A stretch of 38,080 bases of DNA, from assembly GCA_964512045.1 (NCBI GenBank), contig CAZEJK010000027.1, positions 1 to 38,080 on the forward strand, given 5' to 3'. Made by a program: the position numbers and the translations under genes. This document shows, piece by piece, positions 8,958-15,827 of this stretch; the stretch's first letter is position 1, and each line of letters starts with the position of its first letter. The stretch comes from CAZEJK01 sp964512045. Its GTDB lineage: Bacteria > Acidobacteriota > Thermoanaerobaculia > Thermoanaerobaculales > Sulfomarinibacteraceae. The notes under the pieces are model-generated. The model made no database searches. It was not told the DNA's origin and worked only from the letters and a program-made list of their open reading frames with translations.

Positions 8958-9062
8958 GCCATCCTCTCGTCGGCCGGTCGAGCCACTGACGCCGCATCAC
9001 CGACATCGTTGCCTCACGTTCCACTCCTCAAGCTCTCTCGCTCATCGTACCTTCTCGAGCGG

Positions 9063-10271
9063 TCAGTTTATCGTGCTCGCCAAGGACAGCAGTGGATAGT
9101 ACACCGCCAACAGCAGACCGGTAATCATCAACCCCATGAACACCAGGATCGCCGGCTCGATGATCGTCACGATGCGACCCAGAGTGAACTCGATCTCCTC
9201 GTCAAAGAACTCCGAAGTGTTGGTCAGCATATCGGGCAGCGCACCGGTGGACTCGCCCACCCGAAACATCGCCAACGCGAGGTGCGGCACCAGACCGGTG
9301 CGCTCCAGCGTTTCCGACAACGCCTGACCCTCCTGAACCTCCGGCACGCACTGCAGGAAACGCTCTGCGACGTGCTGGTTCTTCACAGATCGAGAGGCCG
9401 TCTCCAGTGCCGGGACCATCGGCGTCCCTCCACCGAGCAGGAGGGCCATCGACCTGGAGAACTGGGACAGCGCGAACAGCTGTCCGAGCCGACCGAGAAT
9501 CGGTATGCGCAGGATCCAGCGATCGACGGACCGCCGGCCCGCCGGTGTGCCCGCCCACATCTTGAGTCCGATCCCTGCCGCCACCGCGGCGATCGCAAAC
9601 CATAGCAGGTTGTCAGACACGAACGTCGCGATCCCAGTGACCACCCGGGTCACCAGAGGAAGCTCCTGATCGAGCCCCACGTAGAACTCGTTGAACCGCG
9701 GAATCACGTAGGCCATCAGGAGAACCATCAGACCGATCGACAGCATCACCAGGATCAGCGGGTAGGTGAGTGCGCCGATGATCTTCTTGCGAACGCCCTC
9801 GACGAGCCGCTGGTAGGCCACGAACCGATCCAACACGGTCGGCAGCTCCCCGGACCGCTCTCCGGCGCGCAGCGAGTTGGCGTACAGCCTGGGGAACACA
9901 TCGCCGAGCGACTGGAACGCATCCGACAGCGCCACTCCCGACGTGATCTGCTGGTAGACCTTGCGCAACATCGCGCGGAACGATCGGCTCGGCTGCTGCT
10001 CCATCAGCAGCTCCATCGATTGAGCCAGCGGCAAGCCTGCTCGAAGCAAGGTTCTCAGCTGTGTGTTGAAGACCAGGAACTCCTGACCACTGACGCGATC
10101 CCGCCGGCCGATGAACGGAATCGAGACCGACATGCCGGCACGCTTGATCGAGAAGATATGGAAGCTTTCCTCTTCCAGCTCTCGACGCAGCGCCTGCTCA
10201 GACAGCGCAACGCGACGCTGCTCCACCACAGCGCCGCTCGGCACACCCAATCGGCACACGTACTCTGGCAC
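9063..10271 (-). CDS. gspF: GspF/PilC-type inner-membrane platform protein
   Basis: This is the polytopic platform that couples the ATPase to pseudopilin insertion. The 402 residues show two GspF domains. The first is LRTLLRAGLPLAQSMELL followed by FPRLYANSLRAGERSGELPTVL. The second is FSRSMALLLGGGTPMVPALE followed by ALAMFRVGESTGALPDML. Membrane helices lie at about 160-195, 215-235 and 370-400, and the RAGE/RVGE motifs are characteristic of the family. The start is GTG and shares one base with the TAG stop of the preceding gene. Confidence 0.95.
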   Translation of the reverse strand: MPEYVCRLGVPSGAVVEQRRVALSEQALRRELEEESFHIFSIKRAGMSVSIPFIGRRDRVSGQEFLVFNTQLRTLLRAGLPLAQSMELLMEQQPSRSFRAMLRKVYQQITSGVALSDAFQSLGDVFPRLYANSLRAGERSGELPTVLDRFVAYQRLVEGVRKKIIGALTYPLILVMLSIGLMVLLMAYVIPRFNEFYVGLDQELPLVTRVVTGIATFVSDNLLWFAIAAVAAGIGLKMWAGTPAGRRSVDRWILRIPILGRLGQLFALSQFSRSMALLLGGGTPMVPALETASRSVKNQHVAERFLQCVPEVQEGQALSETLERTGLVPHLALAMFRVGESTGALPDMLTNTSEFFDEEIEFTLGRIVTIIEPAILVFMGLMITGLLLAVYYPLLSLASTIN

Positions 10272-11176
10272 TACAGCGGATTCCTATCGGTGACGTTCTC
10301 TAGCACCAACACCAGCCCCTGGCGACTCTCCTCGGACGCGCTCGCCGACAGCACGACGCGCTGCTCAGGTGACAGCGCAACACTGGTTTGCAGCACCGAC
10401 AGCTCGTCGCCCGTCTGCGGATCGAGCCGGTACAGGGTCAGGTGCTGCAGTCGGTAGCGGTTCCGAGTCAGCGCCAGCGAGGGTACGGAGATGCGAGGGC
10501 GCCCCGTCTGCTCATCTGCATTCGCCTGCTCCCGCGGCGTCGCACCCGGTCCCTGCTGAGCATGGAGCAGACGCTGGCGATCCACCGCCTCGTGCCCAAA
10601 TCGTGTCGCGTCACTGAGACACAGGAACTGGATCAGATACCGCTTACCGAGCGCTGCATGGACGACCTCGCCGAACTCGGCGTTCACCTCAGCGGCTCCG
10701 AGCTGACGGTACGAGCTGGCTTCAAACACCCGTGACAGGTTCTCCATAAGCTCTGCAGGGATATCCGTGTCGCTACCGGGCATACTGTCAGAGCCGCCCT
10801 GCTCGTCAGCGGAGGCCTGAAACAAACGGATAACGATCCGCGCTTGACTCACCTCTCGATCGAACTCGTGCAGCATCCGCGAGACCGCCTCGACCACCTC
10901 GGGGACGTCTTGCACAGTGAGAACAGACCGACGCGGCTCCACTGTGAGGCGTCCATCCTCGGACAGCATCGGCTGCACGAGCTGACTCGCCTCCGCAACG
11001 CTACGGTGCTGGAGACGAAACGACCGGACAGATGTCATCACCTCGGCAGATACCATCGCCGCAGCGAAGACGGCGCAGGCCAGGACCGCAGCGACCCGAT
11101 CGCCGCGCGTCCTCCCTCGCCTCGACGGATCCAACGACAGGAACGAAGCGACGCGGTTTCGCACGATGCTCTCCAC
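10271..11176 (-). CDS. Exported protein with a stand-alone secretin N-domain
   Basis: The 301 residues begin with a basic segment and a hydrophobic helix (about residues 27-44) that looks like a signal peptide or membrane anchor. Next comes a region with the alternating pattern of secretin N1 domains: VRSFRLQHRSVAEASQLVQP, then LTVEPRRSVLTVQDVPEVVE. There is no secretin beta-barrel. The C-terminal half has conserved-looking beta structure (YRLQHLTLYRLDP, RVVLSASASEESRQGLVLVL) that I cannot assign. The GTG start directly follows the anti-sigma stop and has GGAG seven bases upstream. Its place between the sigma/anti-sigma pair and gspF suggests a periplasmic partner of the secretin or a signal input for the regulator. 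That role is inference. Confidence 0.75.
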   Translation of the reverse strand: MESIVRNRVASFLSLDPSRRGRTRGDRVAAVLACAVFAAAMVSAEVMTSVRSFRLQHRSVAEASQLVQPMLSEDGRLTVEPRRSVLTVQDVPEVVEAVSRMLHEFDREVSQARIVIRLFQASADEQGGSDSMPGSDTDIPAELMENLSRVFEASSYRQLGAAEVNAEFGEVVHAALGKRYLIQFLCLSDATRFGHEAVDRQRLLHAQQGPGATPREQANADEQTGRPRISVPSLALTRNRYRLQHLTLYRLDPQTGDELSVLQTSVALSPEQRVVLSASASEESRQGLVLVLENVTDRNPL

Positions 11177-11737
11177 CTATAGCTCCAGAGCCGGGTTGAC
11201 GATCAGCACCTCGACCACCTCATCCTCCGCCTGGGAGAACTGATATACCCGCACATGCTCCATCTCCACCTCGACCGTTGGCGGTTGCTGGGCGACCGGG
11301 CCCGAGCTCTGGGTCGCAACGTCGGTTCCGTGCAGCACCGTCGCTCCTGGGCCCCCATCGAGCCCGCTCAGCTGCCACAGCATAGCCCCGACAGTGCAGA
11401 TCACCAAAGCCGCCGCCGCCAACCACCAGGGCGAGCGTTGACGGCGTCGCGCTGCACGCACCTGCCGCTCGATCTTCTCCTGGCGGATCATGGTGGCGAC
11501 CGACGCCACACAGCGCTCTACCTCAGCCTCCCAGACGGGCTTGGCCTCGTGACCAGCTCGTGCACCGCCCCCGATCAGCTCGGGAGAAAGAAACAGGAGC
11601 GTCGGATCGCGTTCGACCGCTCGATTCCGACAGTCCGAGCAGCCTGCGAAGTGCTCGCGCCACTGCCGACGATCCGCCTCGTCGAGATCCTCTCGACAGT
11701 ACGCGTCGGTCCATGCTCGAAACTGCTCACACTGCAT
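11177..11737 (-). CDS. Zinc-finger anti-sigma factor, single-pass membrane protein
   Basis: This protein probably sequesters the ECF sigma factor encoded immediately upstream. The N-terminus has the ZAS zinc motif HFAGCSDC (His29, Cys33, Cys36) typical of the putative zinc-finger anti-sigma (zf-HC2) family. A basic stretch precedes one membrane helix at about 104-122, leaving about 64 residues outside the cytoplasm. The periplasmic part is short and ends in a beta-like segment (VEVEMEHVRVYQFSQ). The ATG has GGAGG five bases upstream and overlaps the sigma gene by 11 bases, an arrangement expected of co-produced sigma/anti-sigma partners. Confidence 0.88.
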   Translation of the reverse strand: MQCEQFRAWTDAYCREDLDEADRRQWREHFAGCSDCRNRAVERDPTLLFLSPELIGGGARAGHEAKPVWEAEVERCVASVATMIRQEKIERQVRAARRRQRSPWWLAAAALVICTVGAMLWQLSGLDGGPGATVLHGTDVATQSSGPVAQQPPTVEVEMEHVRVYQFSQAEDEVVEVLIVNPALEL

Positions 11738-12371
11738 GTCGTCCTCCGTGCTGCCCGGGCGCCAGCTCTGGGTACAGAGCTGCGACCTTCTCGCGCAAGA
11801 TCTTTCGGGCCTGAAAGATGTGGTTGCGAACCGTCGTGGCCGAGCAGCCGATCATCTCGGCCACCTCGCCCGTCTCCATTCCTTCCAGCTCCCGCAGCAC
11901 GAACGCGGCCCGCTGGCGTGGTGACAGATGCTCGACCAAGCGCCCCAGGATCCGCTGTAGCTCGGACTGATGCACCTGATCGAACGCTTCCGGAGCTTTC
12001 CCTTCGCTCGACACCAGCTGCAGAGCGCTCGCTTGATGCGTCCTCTCACGGCTCGCTCGCGAGCGCATGACGTCGATAGCCAGGTTCGTCGCGATGCGAT
12101 ACGCCCACGTCGCGAAGCTCCACCGATCGTCGTACCGGTCGAGACGCTGCCACGCTCGAAACAGCGCCATTTGCACCACATCCCACGCTTCCTCGTCGTC
12201 GTGTAGCATACGCGCCACAACCCGATGCATCCCGGCCGAGTGACGGCGAACGAGGGTCGCAAACGCATCTTCATCGCCGTCGTTCGCCTGAACCACAAGC
12301 TCCCGGTCCGTCTGCTCCCTCACGTCCTCCCCCCGTCGGGTCGCCAAAGACAACGGTCTCGCACTGGACAT
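11727..12371 (-). CDS. ECF-type RNA polymerase sigma factor
   Basis: This is a 214-residue sigma-70 family protein with only regions 2 and 4. Region 2 contains FATLVRRHSAGMHRVVARML, DDEEAWDVVQMALFRAWQRL and the helix WSFATWAYRIATNLAID. Region 4 contains LSPRQRAAFVLRELEGMETGEVAEMIG and the recognition helix CSATTVRNHIFQARK. The ATG at 12371 has GGGAGG about four bases upstream. An internal GTG (VREQTD) has a purine stretch too close to be preferred. It is the first gene of the secretion operon and is divergent from the selenoprotein gene. It probably controls its own operon, but no promoter motif proves this. Confidence 0.93.
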   Translation of the reverse strand: MSSARPLSLATRRGEDVREQTDRELVVQANDGDEDAFATLVRRHSAGMHRVVARMLHDDEEAWDVVQMALFRAWQRLDRYDDRWSFATWAYRIATNLAIDVMRSRASRERTHQASALQLVSSEGKAPEAFDQVHQSELQRILGRLVEHLSPRQRAAFVLRELEGMETGEVAEMIGCSATTVRNHIFQARKILREKVAALYPELAPGQHGGRHAV

Positions 12372-12520
12372 GCTCCCTCCCCACGCTCATGTCTACGGAC
12401 ACCGGGAGACAACCGTTGGGAACGCCAGAGCGCAACCCGTTGCAGCACACGATAGCGTGTTCGTGGTACCTTCGCGGGGCCACACGGCGGTAGCAGCTGA
12501 GCCACCGAAGGGAGCATGAC
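12372..12520. promoter_or_regulatory. Divergent promoter region between the sigma factor and selenoprotein genes
   Basis: This 149-bp gap must hold promoters for both directions. It contains a short palindrome, ACACG-ATAG-CGTGT (12447-12460). A GGGAAC (12418-12423) resembles an ECF -35 element facing the selenoprotein gene, but the nearest CGTT is only 14 bases on, shorter than usual. No convincing housekeeping promoter is visible. Confidence 0.4.
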
Positions 12521-12754
12521 GTGCAGATCCACATCGAGTACTGCGGCGCTTGAAACTACCAACCCCGGGCTGCCAGTCTGGCGGCCGTTCTCAAGGAACG
12601 TTTCGCACCCGACGCCAGCATCGACCTCATCCGAGGATCGGGAGGGGTGTTCGATGTTCGAGTCGATGGTCACGTGGTCTACTCCAGGCACCGTACCGGG
12701 AGGTTTCCCGAGCATGACGAGGTGGTCGCCGCGATCGAGTCGCTGAAAGAGTAG
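12521..12754 (+). CDS. selW: SelW/Rdx-family selenoprotein (in-frame UGA = selenocysteine)
   Basis: This is a 77-codon gene read through an in-frame TGA at 12551-12553. The GTG start has GGGAG six bases upstream. Translation gives a beta-alpha-beta-beta thioredoxin-like protein with YCGAU at residues 7-11, so the redox motif is CxxU (Cys8, Sec11). SLAAVLKERF follows, and then LIRGSGGVFDVRVDG, TGRFPEHDEV and a stop at TAG. These are the hallmarks of the SelT/SelW/SelH (Rdx) family, and the length suits it. The reading frame stays intact for 66 codons after the TGA, which argues against a pseudogene. A bacterial SECIS-like hairpin sits at the expected distance. The likely role is a cytosolic thiol/selenol oxidoreductase; the substrate is unknown. 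No selA, selB, selC or selD is in this window. Confidence 0.9.
12568..12586 (+). promoter_or_regulatory. Bacterial SECIS element for the SelW-like gene
   Basis: An 8-bp stem, GGCUGCCA paired with UGGCGGCC (one G-U pair), closes a three-base GUC loop. The first loop base is G, as expected for SelB recognition, and lies 22 nucleotides after the UGA, within the usual bacterial range. The element is inside the coding sequence, as bacterial SECIS elements are. Confidence 0.82.
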
Positions 12755-12765
12755 GCACCACACCG

Positions 12766-12788
12766 TCGGCGTTTGGATGGTCCGCCGA
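12766..12788 (+). other. GC hairpin after the selenoprotein gene
   Basis: TCGGCG pairs perfectly with CGCCGA across an 11-base loop, 12 bases after the stop codon of the SelW-like gene and between two converging genes. There is no T-run, so it is at best a weak or factor-dependent 3' end. I see nothing else definite in the 186-bp gap up to 12940. Confidence 0.3.
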
Positions 12789-12940
12789 GGGACGTCGCCT
12801 CCTCTCCGCTCTCCAACTGCGGGGAGTCGACACCCGCAGCCAGCCGCCCGGGCACCCGCCACCCTGGCGACTGTTCCATGCCCACGTGGGTGGCGCACAT
12901 CGCTCAGGTCACCAGGCGGAGTACAGGCACGCCACTCTGC

Positions 12941-13936
12941 TCAACCCTTCCCAGTCTTCAGGTCTGCGGACGGCCGACGCCTGTACACGGGGTACGACAT
13001 GATCGGCACGTGCCCAGTCCACGCTGCCTCTTCGTTGGGCTCCCCGTCGATCGCCTCGATGATGGCCGCAAGCTTGGCATCGAGGTTGTCGACCATGTGG
13101 ACCAGATACGCCTCGGGAGTCTTCGGACGGACCGGCGAGCCGTACGCGTGCTCACCGTGGTGCGCCAGCACGATATGCAAGAGCTGACGTCTCAGCTCGG
13201 ACGGAAACGTCGCCAGCTCACGGATGCGTCCCTCGATGTACAGAACGACCATCGGCAGGTGGCCGAGGAGGCGTCCGTTGTCGGTGTAGGAGATGGTCGC
13301 TGTGGACTCCAGCTCCCATATCTTGCCAAGATCGTGGAGCAGCGTCCCGGCAACCACCAGATCCCGGTCCAGCTCGTAATGCTCGGACAGCATCCTCGCC
13401 ACGGCCGCCATCGAAACGGTGTGCTCGAGCAGACCACCCGCGAACGCGTGGTGCATGGTTCGGGCCGCCGGCGCCTCGCGAAACCGCTCAGCGACCTCGG
13501 GATCCGCAAACACTCGGAAGAGAAGCTGACTGAGGTGGGGGTTGTCGACACCCTCGATACATGCCATCAGCCGCGACCAGAGCAGATCCCGATCGATCCG
13601 GGAGGCGCGGACGAACGTCGTCAGGTCAACCGTATCGGTTGGCACCCGTTCTGCCTGGCGCACGATGACCTGCAGGCGCTGATTATAGCGCTGCACCTGA
13701 CCGTGCACCTCGACCACATCGCCAACCTGGAAAGCCCGGTCGAGTCGGCTGGCGTGGTCCCAGGCAAGCGCCGCGATCTCACCCGTACGATCGGCCAACA
13801 CCATGGTCAAGAACGACCCGCCGCCCCGTCGCTGCCGAAGCTCCTTGGAACGCACGGCGTAGAGCTCGTGGACATCGTCCCCCGGCTGGAGCTCGCCGAC
13901 CCAGACGCGCGCTCCGTCAGCCACCGAAGTCACCAC
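12941..13936 (-). CDS. YhaM-like OB-fold/HD-domain 3'-5' exoribonuclease
   Basis: This 331-residue protein has an N-terminal OB-fold nucleic-acid-binding domain (about 20-95: FLTMVLADRTGEIAALAWD, then VGDVVEVHGQV). It is followed by an HD phosphohydrolase domain with MHHAFAGGLLEHTVSM at about 161-176, the metal-binding HD in LLHDLGK at about 199-205, and VLAHHGEH further on. This order and length match the YhaM family, which degrades RNA (and DNA) from the 3' end using metal ions. The GTG start lies inside the end of the SurA-like gene, with several in-frame GTG choices. It is the last gene of its operon and faces the selenoprotein gene. Confidence 0.9.
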   Translation of the reverse strand: MVTSVADGARVWVGELQPGDDVHELYAVRSKELRQRRGGGSFLTMVLADRTGEIAALAWDHASRLDRAFQVGDVVEVHGQVQRYNQRLQVIVRQAERVPTDTVDLTTFVRASRIDRDLLWSRLMACIEGVDNPHLSQLLFRVFADPEVAERFREAPAARTMHHAFAGGLLEHTVSMAAVARMLSEHYELDRDLVVAGTLLHDLGKIWELESTATISYTDNGRLLGHLPMVVLYIEGRIRELATFPSELRRQLLHIVLAHHGEHAYGSPVRPKTPEAYLVHMVDNLDAKLAAIIEAIDGEPNEEAAWTGHVPIMSYPVYRRRPSADLKTGKG

Positions 13937-14930
13937 CGTCCCATGCGCGGTCGATCAGCTCGGGATGGACCTCGACCAGGTAGTTGCTCTTCAAGCGCTC
14001 CACCAGCCCCTCTGTCTGCTCCTGATACCGTTGCTGCGAGATCTCACGGCGAAGCTGCTCACTGACCTCCTCGAACGGCTGGTGACCTGCCGGAATCCGC
14101 TCGCGGAGGATCAGCACCTGGAACCCACCGGCGGTGGGGATCGGGTCGGAGATCTCCCCGACCTCCATCTCCTCGAGCTCGCGGCGCAGATCGGGACGCA
14201 GATCGCCGAGAGGGATGGCACCGAGGTCCTCCACACTGACACCCGCCAGCGTCGCCTCAGCAGTCAGATCCGAGCCTTCCCTGACCCGCTCGATCATCCC
14301 CGTCACGCGGGACTCGACCGCCATCGGATCCTCGCCCTCGTCGACCGGCACGTACAGCTGATCCAGCCGGACCTTGGCGGGCACCGCAAACCGATCCCTG
14401 TCTCGATCGTAGGCCCGACGGATCTCCTCGGCCGTAAGCTCCAGCGCCTGGATCTCGCTTTGCACCACGCGCTGCAGGAGCATCATCTGCCGATACCGCT
14501 CGCGCAGGGCATCAACCGTCATCCCGGACTGGCGCAGCGCAGCTTCGAACGCTTCATCGTCCTCGAGGCTGTTCTGCTCGCGAAGCCCCTCGATGCTCCG
14601 GTCGACCTCTCGATCCTCCACTGTAAGCCGTTTCTCCTCTGCCCGTTCGAGCAGCACGAGCTCCTCGACGATCGAGCTCAGAAGCCCCTGGATGAACGCG
14701 TCCCGCTCCTCCTGGGTCGGCTCTTGGGGCCGCTGGGCGAGCTCCTCGTTCAGCCGCTCCTGGAAATCGGTGAGCGTCACGATCCGATCGTTGACTCGTG
14801 CGACGATGCCTTCGACGACCATCCGGTCACCAGCCCAACCCCCTGCCGCAACGGCAGAAGCGAGCACTACCACGATCATCACCAGCAACCGCTGCCGCTG
14901 GTCCCTACTCACTCGACTCGAAGTCCTCAT
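13917..14930 (-). CDS. SurA-like periplasmic chaperone/peptidyl-prolyl isomerase
   Basis: ATG at 14930 is chosen because GAGG sits six bases upstream and a signal peptide (RQRLLVMIVVVLASAVAAG) then begins near the N-terminus; the longer frame runs back through the neighbouring gene. The 337-residue product has a SurA N-terminal helical domain (VARVNDRIVTLTDFQERLNE, then LVLLERAEEKRLTVEDREVD) and a parvulin-like domain at about 190-290. The parvulin domain contains LGAIPLGDLRPDLRRELEEMEVGEISDP and GGFQVLILRER. It probably assists outer-membrane protein folding. It overlaps both the preceding parvulin gene and the following YhaM-like gene. Confidence 0.88.
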   Translation of the reverse strand: MRTSSRVSRDQRQRLLVMIVVVLASAVAAGGWAGDRMVVEGIVARVNDRIVTLTDFQERLNEELAQRPQEPTQEERDAFIQGLLSSIVEELVLLERAEEKRLTVEDREVDRSIEGLREQNSLEDDEAFEAALRQSGMTVDALRERYRQMMLLQRVVQSEIQALELTAEEIRRAYDRDRDRFAVPAKVRLDQLYVPVDEGEDPMAVESRVTGMIERVREGSDLTAEATLAGVSVEDLGAIPLGDLRPDLRRELEEMEVGEISDPIPTAGGFQVLILRERIPAGHQPFEEVSEQLRREISQQRYQEQTEGLVERLKSNYLVEVHPELIDRAWDGGDFGG

Positions 14931-15780
14931 CGGTTGCCTCCACATACCGCCCATCGTAACGGAACCACAAGCGCTCCTCGTACACCGTAACTCCCAGATC
15001 GTCCGCCATGGCTCGCAGGCAGCTCGCGAAGCTGGTCCGTCGGGCTTCCTGACGCAGCTGTTGGACGACTCGCTCGCGCACGGCGCGACGATCGGTTGCA
15101 CCTTCCTCGAACCGCTCCAACACCTGGAAGATGTGATAGCCGGCCGGACCTTCTACGGCCTCGGAGACCCCTCCCGCCTCGAGGCTGAAGATCGCGTCAT
15201 CGAAGCTCGGCGGCAGATCACCCTCAGCAACGACTCCCAACCCACCTCCCTGGGCAGCGTTGGGCGCCTGCGACATCTCCGCGGAAAGCTCCTCGAACGG
15301 CTCACCTTCCAGCAACCGCTTCCTGGCCTCCTCCGCACTCACTCGGGACCGGAGCAGAAGCTGCCGTGCTCTGACCCGCGTCGGTTGCGGCTCGCGCTCC
15401 AGCTCACGTACCAGGCGCTCGACCTCGACTGCATCCGGAGCCTCGGGAGGCGGGCACAGAGCATCCACCAACGTCTCCAGGGACGTCGACCCGCCATGCA
15501 ACAGCTCGGGGTGCTCCCGGTCCGCCACCTGCAGCAGCACACGACGCTCCAGCAGCTGATCGAACAACCGGGTGGCGACCCGTTCATCCACCCTTGGCCA
15601 CGGCTCGCCGGAGCCCTGCTCGACGAACGACTGCAGCTGAGCCAGCTCCACCCATTGCGACCCGACCCGCGCCACCGCATCCTCAGGAATGCGTCGGCAG
15701 CCAGCGGCTACACTCAACGCCACCACCACAATCGCAGCAGCGATCCTGCAACCCACTCTCGGACCACGCGACGGCAGCAC
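14905..15780 (-). CDS. Parvulin-type peptidyl-prolyl isomerase, predicted lipoprotein
   Basis: The N-terminus looks like a lipoprotein signal (RIAAAIVVVALSVAAGC). A SurA/PrsA-like N-domain comes next. The rotamase domain follows at about 130-235, containing RARQLLLRS, GEPFEELSAEMSQAPNAAQGG and GPAGYHIFQVLER, as in PpiC/SurA. No ATG is in a usable place. GTG codons at 15789 and 15780 and a TTG at 15813 (with GGAG close upstream) are all possible, so the start is uncertain by about 11 residues. The frame continues far upstream only as a shadow of the next gene. Tandem with the SurA-like gene, it probably serves envelope protein folding. Confidence 0.83.
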   Translation of the reverse strand: MLPSRGPRVGCRIAAAIVVVALSVAAGCRRIPEDAVARVGSQWVELAQLQSFVEQGSGEPWPRVDERVATRLFDQLLERRVLLQVADREHPELLHGGSTSLETLVDALCPPPEAPDAVEVERLVRELEREPQPTRVRARQLLLRSRVSAEEARKRLLEGEPFEELSAEMSQAPNAAQGGGLGVVAEGDLPPSFDDAIFSLEAGGVSEAVEGPAGYHIFQVLERFEEGATDRRAVRERVVQQLRQEARRTSFASCLRAMADDLGVTVYEERLWFRYDGRYVEATDEDFESSE

Positions 15781-15827
15781 TCCGCACACCCGCAGAGGGT
15801 ACCAGACTTGCAAGCGCTCCGGGGGTC

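Noticed and set aside
12418..12441. GGGAAC...CGTT as an ECF promoter for the selenoprotein gene
   Set aside because: The spacing of 14 bases is shorter than the usual 16-17, and there is no second support.
12516..12746. ATG-started 76-residue frame over the selenoprotein gene
   Set aside because: Its Ser/Thr/Pro-rich product has no motifs. The GTG frame with the UGA codon encodes a recognisable SelW-family protein with its own ribosome site.
12773..14065. A 430-residue plus-strand frame opposite the YhaM-like gene
   Set aside because: It is a high-GC antisense shadow rich in His, Arg and Gln, with no domain pattern.
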